A stretch of DNA of 64,000 nt from Oscillibacter valericigenes (GCF_016902445.1 NZ_JACSNX010000013.1:1-64000), one strand, 5' to 3'; counted from the first letter of the stretch, positions 7,353-15,136 are shown. A program made the numbers and translations. Notes: a model not told the origin generated them from the letters alone.

Positions 7353-9296
7353 ATGGTTCGGATCGCCATCGTCATTCCATATGCCAGCATGGCGTCGTTG
7401 GCACAGGAGGTGTTTCAGGAGCACACCGCTCAGATGCGGCTGCAGCAGCGGGACTCCACAGACTACTCTCTGGAGATCATCGTGGCGCCCACCACCCAGG
7501 AGCTGCTGCCTCAGATGCCGGACTGCGACGCCATGATCGTCCGGGGCGCCACCTATCTGGATCTGTGCCGGAACGCGCTCTCCGTCCCGGTGATCGAATT
7601 GATCATCAACGGCACGGACATCGTGAACATGCTGCTGCAGCTGCGGCAGAAATACGGCTCGGTGCCGGCGGCTGTCCTGGGCACCCAGAACATGATCCTG
7701 GGCGTGGAAAAGCTGGCCCGGCAGCTGAATGTGGATGTGACGCCCTACTGCTTCCCGGAAAACTCCGTGCCGGAGATCCGCAAATGCGTGGAGCAGGCCG
7801 CCCGGGACGGCAAGAAAGTCGTCATCGGCGGAAGCACCGGCTGCCGTCTGGCAGAGGAGATGGGCCTGACCTCCATGCTGATCTCCTCCGGGCGGGAGGC
7901 CTTCTGGAACGCCATCTCCGAGGCCAAACAGCAGGCCAAGATCAGCATCGTGGAGCGGGAGAAGGCCCTGAGCCTTCAGACCATGCTGGACAACGCCTAT
8001 GAGGGGCTGGTGGCCATCGACCGCAACCGGCAGATCTCCTTTTTGAATATGGCGGCCATCCAGATCCTCCAGCTCTCCCAGCGGGAGCAGTACCTGGGCA
8101 AGCCGGCCTCCACCGTGTTCTCCACACCCACGCTGAATCGGATCGTTTCTGCGGCGGAGAACACGGATGAGATCATCGAATACAAAAACACCCACCTGTC
8201 CGTCAAGACCCGCAGCCTGACCATGCACGGCGCTCCCGTGGGCCGGGTCGTCTCTCTGCTGAATGCCGCCCAGATCCAGACCACGGAGGATCAGCTGCGG
8301 AAGAAGCTCCACTACAAGGGGCATCAGGCAAAATACTCCTTTGACCACCTGATCACCCGCAGCCCCCGGATGCTGGAGTGTATTCAGGAGGCCAAGGCCT
8401 ACGCCCTGACGGATTCCAACATCGTGGTGGTGGGCGAGACGGGCACCGGCAAGGAGCTCATCAGCCAGAGCATCCATGCCTTCAGCCACCGGGCCGAGAA
8501 CAATTTCGTGGCTCTGAACTGCGCGGCCCTGCCGGAAAATCTGCTGGAGAGCGAGCTGTTCGGCTATGTGGAAGGTGCCTTCACCGGTGCCGCCAAGGGC
8601 GGAAAGCCCGGCCTGTTCGAGATCGCCCACAACGGCACCATCTTCCTGGACGAGATCTCGGAGATCCCCCTGGGCCTCCAGGGCCGCCTGCTGCGGGTCC
8701 TGCAGGAGCGGGAGATCATGCGCCTGGGCGACAACCGCATCATCCCCATCAACATCCGGGTCATCGCGGCCACCAACAAGAATCTGGAGGACCTGGTCCA
8801 TGCCGGAAAGTTCCGCAGCGATCTGTACTACCGCCTGTACGTGCTGCAGCTGAATCTCCCCGCCCTGCGGGAGCGGCGGGAGGACATCCCCCTGCTGGTG
8901 CAGGGCTTCATCCGCCAGTTCCAGGCCCGGGAGGGGCTCACCACGCCGCTGGAGCTGAGCGAGGCCGACTTCCGCCTGCTGCAGGACCGCCCATGGCGCG
9001 GCAACATCCGGGAGCTGCGGAACTTCTGTGAGCGGCTGGTGGTCCTCTATCAGCCCGGGACCTCCGTGTCCGACCTTCTGGCCCACCTGCTGGACACCTC
9101 CTGCTCTCCGGATCCGGAGCCTCAGGTGGCCATCCCTCTTCCCGGATCCTCCCACGCCAGGATCGACCTTCCCTATGAAACGCTGCGTGCGGTGCTGCAG
9201 GAGTGCCGCGGGAACCGGACCCAGGCGGCGGCAAAGCTGGGGATCAGCCGGGGAACGCTCTGGCGCATGCTGAAGAAGTATCAGTCCCAGGATTGA
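7353..9296 (+). CDS. PrpR-family sigma-54-dependent transcriptional activator
   Basis: A 647-aa enhancer-binding protein. Residues 1-200 form a PrpR_N-type ligand domain (VRIAIVIPYASMASLAQ, GGSTGCRLAEEMGL), followed by a PAS domain (about 210-310) and a sigma-54 AAA+ domain (about 330-560). The AAA+ domain has Walker A GETGTGKEL, the sigma-54-contacting GAFTGA loop and Walker B IFLDEIS. The C-terminus has a Fis-type HTH (NRTQAAAKLGISRGTLWRML). AGGAGGGG precedes the ATG. PrpR_N members bind propionate-derived or other small acid metabolites. This one sits divergent from a sigma-54-driven carboxylate uptake and oxidation operon and is its likely activator. Confidence 0.92.
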   Translation: MVRIAIVIPYASMASLAQEVFQEHTAQMRLQQRDSTDYSLEIIVAPTTQELLPQMPDCDAMIVRGATYLDLCRNALSVPVIELIINGTDIVNMLLQLRQKYGSVPAAVLGTQNMILGVEKLARQLNVDVTPYCFPENSVPEIRKCVEQAARDGKKVVIGGSTGCRLAEEMGLTSMLISSGREAFWNAISEAKQQAKISIVEREKALSLQTMLDNAYEGLVAIDRNRQISFLNMAAIQILQLSQREQYLGKPASTVFSTPTLNRIVSAAENTDEIIEYKNTHLSVKTRSLTMHGAPVGRVVSLLNAAQIQTTEDQLRKKLHYKGHQAKYSFDHLITRSPRMLECIQEAKAYALTDSNIVVVGETGTGKELISQSIHAFSHRAENNFVALNCAALPENLLESELFGYVEGAFTGAAKGGKPGLFEIAHNGTIFLDEISEIPLGLQGRLLRVLQEREIMRLGDNRIIPINIRVIAATNKNLEDLVHAGKFRSDLYYRLYVLQLNLPALRERREDIPLLVQGFIRQFQAREGLTTPLELSEADFRLLQDRPWRGNIRELRNFCERLVVLYQPGTSVSDLLAHLLDTSCSPDPEPQVAIPLPGSSHARIDLPYETLRAVLQECRGNRTQAAAKLGISRGTLWRMLKKYQSQD

Positions 9297-9488
9297 GGCA
9301 CTGTGCCCGCCGGCTCCGCAGCGGCTGTCCGGCCTCCGCAGCCGCAGGTCCCGCTCCGGGGATGCACTCTCCCGGCAGCTGTCCCCGCAGGCGGGGCGTC
9401 CTGATCCTGCGCCCGGGCGGCTCTGTCCGGCGCACATCTGCGGTCCCGGCGGCCGTCCGATTTTTTTCATTTTTTTAGAAAGAATCTC

Positions 9489-9518
9489 TTGACAATGGAG
9501 GCCCCGTTCTGGTATAGT
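9489..9518 (+). promoter_or_regulatory. Promoter of the tRNA cluster
   Basis: TTGACA (9489-9494), an 18-bp spacer and TATAGT (9513-9518) lie 28 bp upstream of the first tRNA. The 190 bp between the regulator's stop and this promoter hold no credible gene; there is a T-rich run near 9463-9476 that may end the regulator transcript. Confidence 0.75.
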
Positions 9519-9546
9519 AATTTGTGCCCGTTCGGGTTAGCTATTC

Positions 9547-9623
9547 GGCGGCATAGCTCAGTTGGCTAGAGCATGCGGTTCATACCCGCAGTGTCCCCGG
9601 TTCAAATCCAGGTGCCGCTACCA
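9547..9623 (+). tRNA. tRNA-Met (CAT), elongator type
   Basis: A 77-nt cloverleaf with encoded CCA. The acceptor stem GGCGGCA pairs with TGCCGCT (one G-T pair at the end), the anticodon stem TGCGG/CCGCA encloses TTCATAC, and the discriminator is A. The anticodon stem lacks the three G-C pairs of initiator tRNA, so this is elongator Met (tRNA-Ile2 with modified C cannot be excluded). The T-stem has one C-A mismatch (CCCGG against CCAGG). A long hairpin at 9624-9660 separates it from the next tRNA. Confidence 0.9.
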
Positions 9624-9667
9624 GAGAATCCCATGAAGCGCTTCGGCGCTTCGTGGTTTCTCCAACC

Positions 9668-9742
9668 GGCCCGTTGGTCAAGTGGTTAAGACACGGCCCT
9701 TTCACGGCTGTAACATGGGTTCGAATCCCGTACGGGTCACCA
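9668..9742 (+). tRNA. tRNA-Glu (TTC)
   Basis: A 75-nt cloverleaf with encoded CCA. The acceptor stem GGCCCGT pairs with ACGGGTC, and the anticodon loop CTTTCAC gives TTC. It is cotranscribed with its neighbours; a perfect-looking hairpin at about 9744-9778 follows and probably guides processing. Confidence 0.95.
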
Positions 9743-9800
9743 TCCCATAGGACGCCGTCGTGCGGCGTCTTATGGGACCTCAAAAATCACATATCCGTAT

Positions 9801-9877
9801 GGAGGCTTAGCTCAGCTGGTTAGAGCGCCTGCTTCACACGCAGGAGGTCACTGGTTCGAGTCCAGTAGTCTCCACCA
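9801..9877 (+). tRNA. tRNA-Val (CAC), prophage attachment gene
   Basis: A 77-nt cloverleaf with acceptor GGAGGCT/AGTCTCC, anticodon stem CCTGC/GCAGG, loop TTCACAC and encoded CCA. Its 3' half (from 9847) is the left copy of the prophage attachment core, so the integrated phage restores an intact tRNA gene. Confidence 0.95.
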
Positions 9878-9878
9878 T
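9847..9878 (+). repeat. attL core (32-bp direct repeat with 45828-45859)
   Basis: The 3' half of tRNA-Val, through the CCA end plus one base, is repeated exactly at 45828-45859. The repeat breaks off on both sides. Position in a tRNA 3' end next to a tyrosine integrase is the classical attachment arrangement. Confidence 0.93.
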
Positions 9879-9880
9879 CT

Positions 9881-9917
9881 GAACCCCCTGGAACCGTAAG
9901 GTTCCAGGGGGTTTCTC
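9881..9917. terminator. Hairpin terminator after tRNA-Val, phage side
   Basis: A 14-bp stem (9882-9895 with 9900-9913) with a GTAA loop and a short T-rich tail on the plus strand. A very similar stem occurs at 46036-46069 on the host side. Confidence 0.7.
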
Positions 9918-9938
9918 GTTCTTCTGATACACACCAAA

Positions 9939-9952
9939 GTACACACTTTTAT
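9939..9952 (+). repeat. Candidate integrase arm site, left
   Basis: GTACACACTTTTAT is repeated exactly at 45711-45724, so both copies flank the attachment core in the circular phage. A variant ATACACAC lies at 9927-9934 and another (TATACACAC) at 45722-45730. Tyrosine integrases bind such arm repeats. Confidence 0.5.
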
Positions 9953-11052
9953 TTTTTGGCGAGGATTGACTTGATGGCCTGTCCCGTGTAATCTGCGGCT
10001 TTCTGCAGGTCACCGGCCATGACATGGCCATAAGTACCCTCGGTATCCATGTCCCGGCTGTGGCCAATGACCATTTTCTTCAGGCCCTCCGGCATCTCCT
10101 TGTTGATAGAGACATAGGTATGCCGGAGTTCATACAGGGTGGTCTCCGGAATCCCGTTCGCCCGGCAATACCGCTTCCAGGCTCGGATGAAGTTCTTGTT
10201 CACCAACGGACCGCCGTCTGGGCCGGGAAACAGATAGGGGGAGATCATGCCTGCTTCCTTCAGCATGGCCCGCTGCGCCTTGACCTCTTCCATGCCGATC
10301 TCCGGAAGCTGGAAGGTCCGCTGGGCGTTGTGGTTCTTGCCTTGGGTGATCTCCCTGCGGACATTGATGGAGCGCCGCACAATGACCTTGCTGCCCTTGA
10401 TATCGGACTTGTCCTCCAGGCCGGTCAGCTCCCCGGGGCGGAGGCCCGTGATGACCGCGAACCGATAGGCATGGATATACCAGTCCTGCACCGGCTTGCC
10501 GCGCCAGGTGGTCATATCAGAGCGGAAGAGTGTTATGATGCCGTCCGGTGAGACGATCCGCTTTTCTGGCCGTTTGGCGCCAGCAGGAATCGCCAGCGTC
10601 TCCGGGTACAGTCTGGTTTTGCCATGCTGCCGGCACCACTTCAGCCAGCCCATCATGCAGCCCCGGATATCCCGCAGCGTTTTGGCTGAGAGCTTCCTGC
10701 TGGCGTATGCCCGGTCGATCACGTCCTGCAAGTCTCCTTCGGTCAGGCGGTTAATCCGGATCAAGCCAATTACAGGCCGGATGTACAGCCGGATGAAGCC
10801 GCAATACTGGGAGGCATGGCCGGCTGATTTTGTTCCCTTCAAATACTCTTCATACTGATCCAGCAGTCGGCCAACTTGAACCGTCTCCGCTGAGGTGGGA
10901 TCTTCCAGCCAGCGGTCGGCCTTGCGCTCCGCCTCCAGCTTCCCTTTTCGGCCGGTGAGCGTGCTCGTGAAGGTCTTTCGCTTTCCGTCTCTCTGGACAT
11001 TGACCTGCCAGCGGTGATACCGATCCACCCAGTATGCCTCGCTGATACGCAT
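9949..11052 (-). CDS. int: Tyrosine-type phage integrase (tRNA-proximal)
   Basis: A 367-aa recombinase. The N-terminus has an AP2-like/arm-binding segment (MRISEAYWVDRYHRWQVNVQ), then a SAM-like core-binding domain (about 70-170) and the catalytic domain. Catalytic residues seen are Arg in TGLRPGEL, the LYELRHTY box (Tyr in place of the first His), His in VIGHSRDMD and the nucleophile in TEGTYGHV. The start is placed at MRISEAYW, one base after the stop of the upstream recombinase gene, giving a TAATATG junction. It ends 71 bp from attL, which marks it as the likely integrase. Confidence 0.9.
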   Translation of the reverse strand: MRISEAYWVDRYHRWQVNVQRDGKRKTFTSTLTGRKGKLEAERKADRWLEDPTSAETVQVGRLLDQYEEYLKGTKSAGHASQYCGFIRLYIRPVIGLIRINRLTEGDLQDVIDRAYASRKLSAKTLRDIRGCMMGWLKWCRQHGKTRLYPETLAIPAGAKRPEKRIVSPDGIITLFRSDMTTWRGKPVQDWYIHAYRFAVITGLRPGELTGLEDKSDIKGSKVIVRRSINVRREITQGKNHNAQRTFQLPEIGMEEVKAQRAMLKEAGMISPYLFPGPDGGPLVNKNFIRAWKRYCRANGIPETTLYELRHTYVSINKEMPEGLKKMVIGHSRDMDTEGTYGHVMAGDLQKAADYTGQAIKSILAKK

Positions 11053-11053
11053 A

Positions 11054-12001
11054 TTACCGTCCCCCCTCCTGTCCGTCCATCTTAAAGGGGGCGGCAGCGC
11101 CGGACAAGGGTGCCGCTGTACGAGGCTCCTGGAGGGAAGCAAGATAGATCCTCGTCACATCGTCCCGGCCGTGGCCCAAAAGCTGGGAAACCGCCTTCCT
11201 GGCCTCGTAGGGCGTGGCGCCGGCGGCGATCCGCTCCTGGTACCACTCGGCCGCGCAGGTGTGCCGGAGGCCGTGGAAGGTCATGGGCCGGGCTGACCCA
11301 GTGTCCTGCGCACCGGGACGATGTGTACGAATAAATGATTGCAGCTGCTGGATGGCTGTATGAGTTTGGACGCCATCCGGGACAAAGAGCTTGTGCCCGC
11401 GGGGCGTGGCCTGCAGGGCCAGCTCCAGCCGGCTCACCAGGATAGGATGCAGCGGAACCGTCCGGACAAGGCCGCCCTTGCCCTTGATGGTGATGGCCCC
11501 TTCCCGGATGGCTTGCTCCGCCGTGGCGGTGTCAATCCGGAAGCACTCATGGATGCGCAAGCCCGCATACCGGGCCAGATAGAGGATCGTCACGTAGTCC
11601 TCCCTGCCCAGGCGCAGTGCCTCCGCCAGCATCCGCTGGAACTCCTCCCGGCTCCAGGTGCGGTCCACGCCGCCGAAGGTGCGCCGCTGCAGCAGAAGAT
11701 CTCCATTGTCCGGCAGCTGGTGCCGGGGCGCCGCCATCAGGTCATGGAAGAAGCGGATGGCGGCCAGGTCCGTCTTGATGGTGGAGGGGGACTTGCCGCT
11801 CTCCTGAAGGAAGGCCACATACGCCACGAGGTGCTTCGGTCCGATATTGGCCAGGCGCTCCAGATGATACCGTTCTGCCAGGAAGCGGCAGAACCGCTGC
11901 ATGGCCTCATAGTAGCGGGCGCGGGTGCGGTAGCTGCCCGCCCGGTTATGCCGGTACAGGCGGTTCAGCTGGTTGATCAGGTTCAGATAATACTTCGACA
12001 T
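11054..12001 (-). CDS. Second tyrosine recombinase (XerC/D-like)
   Basis: A 315-aa protein with an N-terminal SAM-like domain (ARYYEAMQRFCRFLAERYH near residue 30) and a catalytic domain carrying YAGLRIHECFRID, the GLRHTCAAEW box, LLGHGRDDVTRIYLAS with the Tyr nucleophile. It lies directly upstream of, and is translationally coupled to, the tRNA-proximal integrase. AAAGGACGG precedes the ATG. Two coupled recombinases are unusual for a phage integration module. The second may act in excision or as a heteromeric partner (inference). Confidence 0.85.
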   Translation of the reverse strand: MSKYYLNLINQLNRLYRHNRAGSYRTRARYYEAMQRFCRFLAERYHLERLANIGPKHLVAYVAFLQESGKSPSTIKTDLAAIRFFHDLMAAPRHQLPDNGDLLLQRRTFGGVDRTWSREEFQRMLAEALRLGREDYVTILYLARYAGLRIHECFRIDTATAEQAIREGAITIKGKGGLVRTVPLHPILVSRLELALQATPRGHKLFVPDGVQTHTAIQQLQSFIRTHRPGAQDTGSARPMTFHGLRHTCAAEWYQERIAAGATPYEARKAVSQLLGHGRDDVTRIYLASLQEPRTAAPLSGAAAPFKMDGQEGGR

Positions 12002-12552
12002 ACTGCCGTCCTTTCTTCATAAAGGGCGCAGCTCACCCAATGGCGCTGTGGGGCTGTTTCCGGCGAATTTCTGAAAAATCCTCCGGCCGCACAGTGCATC
12101 AGGAACCGTCAAAGCCCTGATACAGCTATGTTTTCCCGGCCGAGAGCCGCCAGATCAACAAGCCTGTCTCTGATTGTAATACGTGTTGAGCACGAATGCC
12201 GCAGCCCCGCTGGAAGCGGGTGGGAGACGATCTCCCGCGGCGGGCGCGCGCCCTGGGGTGAGGTGCAGATCGCTCTGCCGGCGCCCGGATGTCCGCCCCC
12301 GGCAGCGGGGCAGGAATGATGCGGATGGTGGCTGCGGCTCTGCCGAGCGCCGCGCCGGCCGGAAGACTCCCCGGCCCGGAGATGCGATAAAAACTTGTGG
12401 TCATGTCTCGGTGTTTCATCATGTTCTCCTTTTGGCGCCTCCAGCGGGAAGATCCCCCTGGACCATGGCGCATACTGGTCTCTTCGGTTTTGGCGCTGCG
12501 AGGACGTCACAGGCGGCCTCTCCTTTGTCGGTCATGTTGGTGTGATCAATAC

Positions 12553-12586
12553 AAAAAGGCCCGAAAACTTCTCTCGTTTTCGGACC
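12553..12586 (-). terminator. Rho-independent terminator, leftward
   Basis: On the minus strand the stem GGTCCGAAAAC/GTTTTCGGGCC is followed by TTTTT. It should end the leftward lysogenic transcript (repressor and DUF3800 gene) before it reaches the recombinase genes. Confidence 0.85.
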
Positions 12587-12666
12587 TTATGATCTATTCA
12601 GTTGTCCGTTTGGGGTTTCTGATCTGGCAGGTCTCCGGGCGGCGGGCATACTGCTCCCTCCGGGTG

Positions 12667-12694
12667 CAAAATCTGACCTACAAAATCTGACCTA
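12667..12694. repeat. Tandem 14-bp repeat
   Basis: CAAAATCTGACCTA occurs twice head to tail (12667-12680 and 12681-12694). It lies upstream of the recombinase genes and could bind an excisionase-like or regulatory protein. No further copies were noticed. Confidence 0.6.
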
Positions 12695-13288
12695 ACATCG
12701 ATCTTATCGTAGCACGGCACGGACACGGCGTCCAGTTGCGCTTTTGGCTACACTTCGGCACTCTCCCAATCAACATCCCCCAATGGGGGAAATTTCAAAC
12801 AGGGACAGGGCAGAATATTCCCCCTGCTCATACGTACAAACCTAACAACGTGTGCAATGCGTCAACCGCGAACGGATCGGCTTCCCATTCCGCCCCCCGC
12901 ATTTCAGCAGAGTACGCACAAAAATCAATCTACCTCTTTTTTACCAAATTTTCCGGAGTTTTGCAAGCGCAAAACAGTGTCAATTCCATGTCAAAACACT
13001 GCCAATTTTTATCAGGCTGTCCGGAGCTGGCAAGGCCAGTGGCGCACTTGTCCCTTGTCTCGTGCCAGTCCTCCCTAACTTACTCCGCCCTAATCGCCCT
13101 TCGGCGAGATAAAACAATGATACGCAGATACTATGCCTGCTATACGCAGTGCTCAGATACTTCCTCAATCCGTAAATATTGTACCATGTATTCAGATTGA
13201 TGTCAAAGTTTGAAATTTTCCACCTGTGTATCAAAATTTTTGTTTGTTTTTTTGAAAATCAGTTGCTCTAATTTGTGCAACTTCTGCA

Positions 13289-13318
13289 TTGAATTCCCGT
13301 GTTTATGTATGGTATATT
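13289..13318 (+). promoter_or_regulatory. Promoter of the structured RNA candidate
   Basis: TTGAAT (13289-13294), an 18-bp spacer and TATATT (13313-13318) on the plus strand predict a start near 13325, which is 17 bp before the first base of the long stem. Confidence 0.55.
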
Positions 13319-13324
13319 TCCTGT

Positions 13325-13431
13325 AGGGAAACATATCATTTAACAGAGCTGGAACGTTCCGCAATCGGGGCAGGGTGTAAAATGCCGCAAGGCACACCTG
13401 GGAGGAAAGGTTCCAGCTCTGTTATTTTTTT
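13325..13431 (+). ncRNA. Candidate structured RNA convergent with the DUF3800 gene
   Basis: A perfect 14-bp outer stem (13342-13355 with 13410-13423) closes a 54-nt interior and is followed by seven T residues. The interior contains a small CCG-CAAT-CGG hairpin (13359-13368) and a longer bulged hairpin capped by a GCAA tetraloop (TGCC-GCAA-GGCA at 13383-13394 over a lower CAGG(G)TG/CACCTG stem). A promoter lies just upstream. The foot of the outer stem overlaps the stop codon of the DUF3800 gene on the other strand. Structured RNA motifs near DUF3800 genes have been described by comparative genomics ('DUF3800 motif' RNAs); membership of this one is untested. The simplest alternative is an unusually elaborate terminator, but no plus-strand gene needs one here. 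Confidence 0.6.
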
Positions 13432-14276
13432 CTCTCGCAAGTCATGTATACGTGCCTGTAAACCATCTTAACCGGCTCCATTGTAAGATACTCCCGCAAC
13501 TCGCTTTCTGTGTGGATTGGAAACAGGGGAAGAATGTATTTCAGGCTTTTTGATGCAAGAACACTTAAGGCCCTGCGTTTTCCATTTTTGCAGAGTGGCT
13601 GTATCCTTTTATGAGCCAGAGCAGCCTTAACACAAAGAGGGCAGAGAGTTTTAAAATAGAGCATATCTTCGAGAGTTTCATATTGTTCAAAATGTTCTCT
13701 TATTGCACCGCACAGAAGATCTGCAATTTGAATCAACAGAAAATTTGCATCTTTTGAGTCACGAAAGACAATCTGCTCGGTATAGTGCCTTTTTCTCTGG
13801 CTTTTTATGTGGTCAAAGACATCTGCTAATGGGACTTCTTCTGTGTTCTTCATTCGGTCGATTGCAATTAGAATCTTTGAGTCTTCTTCCAGGCAATATT
13901 TATCCAGAGACCGAAGGGCCATCAAATGACAGAGAATCGAAAGATGTTTATTCCCTTGATACTTCGCCTGGTCAACTTCCTTTTTGAACACAATCTGACA
14001 GGACAACTGTCCTTTTGCATCTCTCAGCAGTCCGAGGGCCTCAGCCCCTCTGCGGTGCCGCCTGATCCTTGAATATTTCACTTCGTCTTTTTCATTGCAA
14101 CCGACAATCGCCTTAATCTGCTTCAGAATTTCAAGATTGTGGGCGATATCTTCTTTCTTCACCAAAAAGGCAGCGGCGGCATAGCAAATCGTCGCTCCCC
14201 GCTCAAAGGCAAAGCCATCATCTCCAGAGGCGTCTACATACATTACGTAATCAAATTGATTAGGATCAACTTTCAC
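13422..14276 (-). CDS. DUF3800 protein (RNase H-like fold), probable defence/moron gene
   Basis: A 284-aa protein with the DUF3800 pattern: YVDASGDDGF near residue 14, an IAIDRMKN segment near residue 167 and LLIQIADLLCGAI near residue 205, giving three acidic residues placed as in RNase H-like nucleases. A CPLC motif near residue 235 hints at metal binding. It starts with GTG, 14 bp after the repressor's stop, and is thus in the lysogenic operon. Its base composition is clearly AT-richer than its neighbours, a sign of recent transfer. DUF3800 members occur in abortive-infection and toxin-like settings, so superinfection defence is likely, though the molecular target is unknown. Confidence 0.8.
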   Translation of the reverse strand: MKVDPNQFDYVMYVDASGDDGFAFERGATICYAAAAFLVKKEDIAHNLEILKQIKAIVGCNEKDEVKYSRIRRHRRGAEALGLLRDAKGQLSCQIVFKKEVDQAKYQGNKHLSILCHLMALRSLDKYCLEEDSKILIAIDRMKNTEEVPLADVFDHIKSQRKRHYTEQIVFRDSKDANFLLIQIADLLCGAIREHFEQYETLEDMLYFKTLCPLCVKAALAHKRIQPLCKNGKRRALSVLASKSLKYILPLFPIHTESELREYLTMEPVKMVYRHVYMTCERKK

Positions 14277-14290
14277 AATAAGCCACCCGC

Positions 14291-14650
14291 TTATTTATTT
14301 CCTTTTGTGTCCGAATCGGACACATTTTTTTTACTCTCTTCTGCCACCAAGTACTCCAGGAAGGTCATGATCTTGTCCTGGCTCTCCGGGGATAGGCCGT
14401 TGAACCGCATCACCAGGTAACGTTGCGGCGGGCCTCCCAGGCCGGGATCGGCCTCACCAAGCAATTCACTGACGGTTGTTCCGAGATAACTTGCCAATCG
14501 CTCGAATTTGTCAATAGATGGCTGTCGGCCGCGCTTAACATCCGGTAAAAAACTAGTACCAACGCCACTCTCTTTACAAGCAGCTGTCGGGCTTACGCCT
14601 TTTAACGTCGCAAAGTGTTTTACATTTTGCACAAATATTTCAACATTCAT
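14291..14650 (-). CDS. XRE-family phage repressor (CI-like)
   Basis: A 119-aa protein with an N-terminal HTH (FATLKGVSPTAACKESGVG ... FERLASYLGTTVSELLGE) and a short C-terminal oligomerisation segment. It is transcribed leftward, away from the rightward early promoter, with repeated operator-like sequences between, which is the immunity arrangement of temperate phages. The C-terminal residues VSDSDT are encoded by the reverse strand of the 17-bp prophage palindrome. Start chosen at MNVEIFVQN. No peptidase domain is seen, so RecA-driven self-cleavage is unlikely. Confidence 0.85.
   Translation of the reverse strand: MNVEIFVQNVKHFATLKGVSPTAACKESGVGTSFLPDVKRGRQPSIDKFERLASYLGTTVSELLGEADPGLGGPPQRYLVMRFNGLSPESQDKIMTFLEYLVAEESKKNVSDSDTKGNK
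14307..14323 (+). repeat. 17-bp prophage palindrome, copy 1
   Basis: GTGTCCGAATCGGACAC, inside the 3' end of the repressor gene. Identical to five other copies. Confidence 0.95.
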
Positions 14651-14691
14651 GGGCGACCACACCTATTCTGAATTTGGGCAGTTTATGCAAA

Positions 14692-14739
14692 AATGCGCAA
14701 TATCGAGTTTTTATATTGACAATGCGCAATATCGAGTTT
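14692..14739. promoter_or_regulatory. Operator direct repeats in the immunity region
   Basis: AATGCGCAATATCGAGTTT occurs at 14692-14710 and 14721-14739 (29-bp period). The second copy fills the spacer of the rightward promoter. They are the best candidates for repressor/Cro binding sites. Confidence 0.75.
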
Positions 14740-14744
14740 ATTAT
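14716..14744 (+). promoter_or_regulatory. Rightward early promoter (PR-like)
   Basis: A consensus TTGACA (14716-14721), 17-bp spacer and TATTAT (14739-14744) overlap the operator repeat and read toward the early genes. Confidence 0.85.
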
Positions 14745-14897
14745 TTACCCATAGGCAAGAAACCGCAGGGCAACAGAGGTCCCCAAATATAACGGGAGCC
14801 AAACCCCTGTCGGCCTCCGTGGAAAAACAAATAAACTACAAGGCAATTTTATCACGGAGAGGTGTATGTTTCAAGCATTTCAGGAAGGAGGTTTCTA

Positions 14898-15098
14898 ATG
14901 GCAAACAACATCAAGCAGCTGCGGGAGGCCGCCGGCATGACCCAGGCGGAACTGGCCGCCAAAATGCAGCTCACCACGCCCTCGGTCACCAAGTGGGAGC
15001 TGGGCCGGGCCAATCCCACTTACGACAATCTCATCCAGCTGGCGGAGATCTTCGGAGTCTCCCTGGATGAGGTGGCCGGGCGCCAGACCAGCGCTTGA
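14898..15098 (+). CDS. Small XRE-family DNA-binding protein (Cro-like)
   Basis: A 66-aa protein consisting almost only of an HTH_3 domain (QLREAAGMTQAELAAKMQLT ... WELGRANPTYDNLIQLAEIF). AAGGAGG lies 7 nt before MANNIKQL. As the first rightward gene after the early promoter it occupies the Cro position and probably competes with the repressor for the repeats upstream. Confidence 0.8.
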   Translation: MANNIKQLREAAGMTQAELAAKMQLTTPSVTKWELGRANPTYDNLIQLAEIFGVSLDEVAGRQTSA

Positions 15099-15136
15099 AT
15101 CTATTTGTACCATATCGCAAAAAGGAGGAAAACACC

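Larger units (their letters stand above)
12002..13288. other. Long region without a credible gene
   Basis: Nearly 1.3 kb between the recombinases and the RNA candidate has only overlapping open frames with Arg/Pro/Ala-rich composition and no shared coding signal. The one frame with a good ribosome site starts on the minus strand near 12421 (AAAGGAGAAC) but continues as low-complexity Arg-Ala-Pro sequence. It does contain a leftward terminator and a 14-bp tandem repeat (listed separately). From about 12700 to 13350 the sequence becomes markedly AT-richer than the rest of the window. Confidence 0.6.

Noticed and set aside
9834-10067. Minus-strand frame reading ETTGLEPVTSC, and a like frame near 45840
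   Set aside because: This is the well-known spurious translation of a tRNA 3' half.
12126-12510. Minus-strand open frames including one with a good ribosome site near 12421
   Set aside because: The sequence is Arg/Ala/Pro/Gly-rich, overlaps other open frames and matches no family I know; it may be a leader peptide at most.
12736-13200. Plus-strand 154-codon open frame in the AT-rich part of the prophage
   Set aside because: No ribosome site, odd composition and two other frames open over the same stretch.
13342-13431. RNA candidate as a retron or group II intron remnant
   Set aside because: No reverse transcriptase or intron domain V-like sequence is present nearby.
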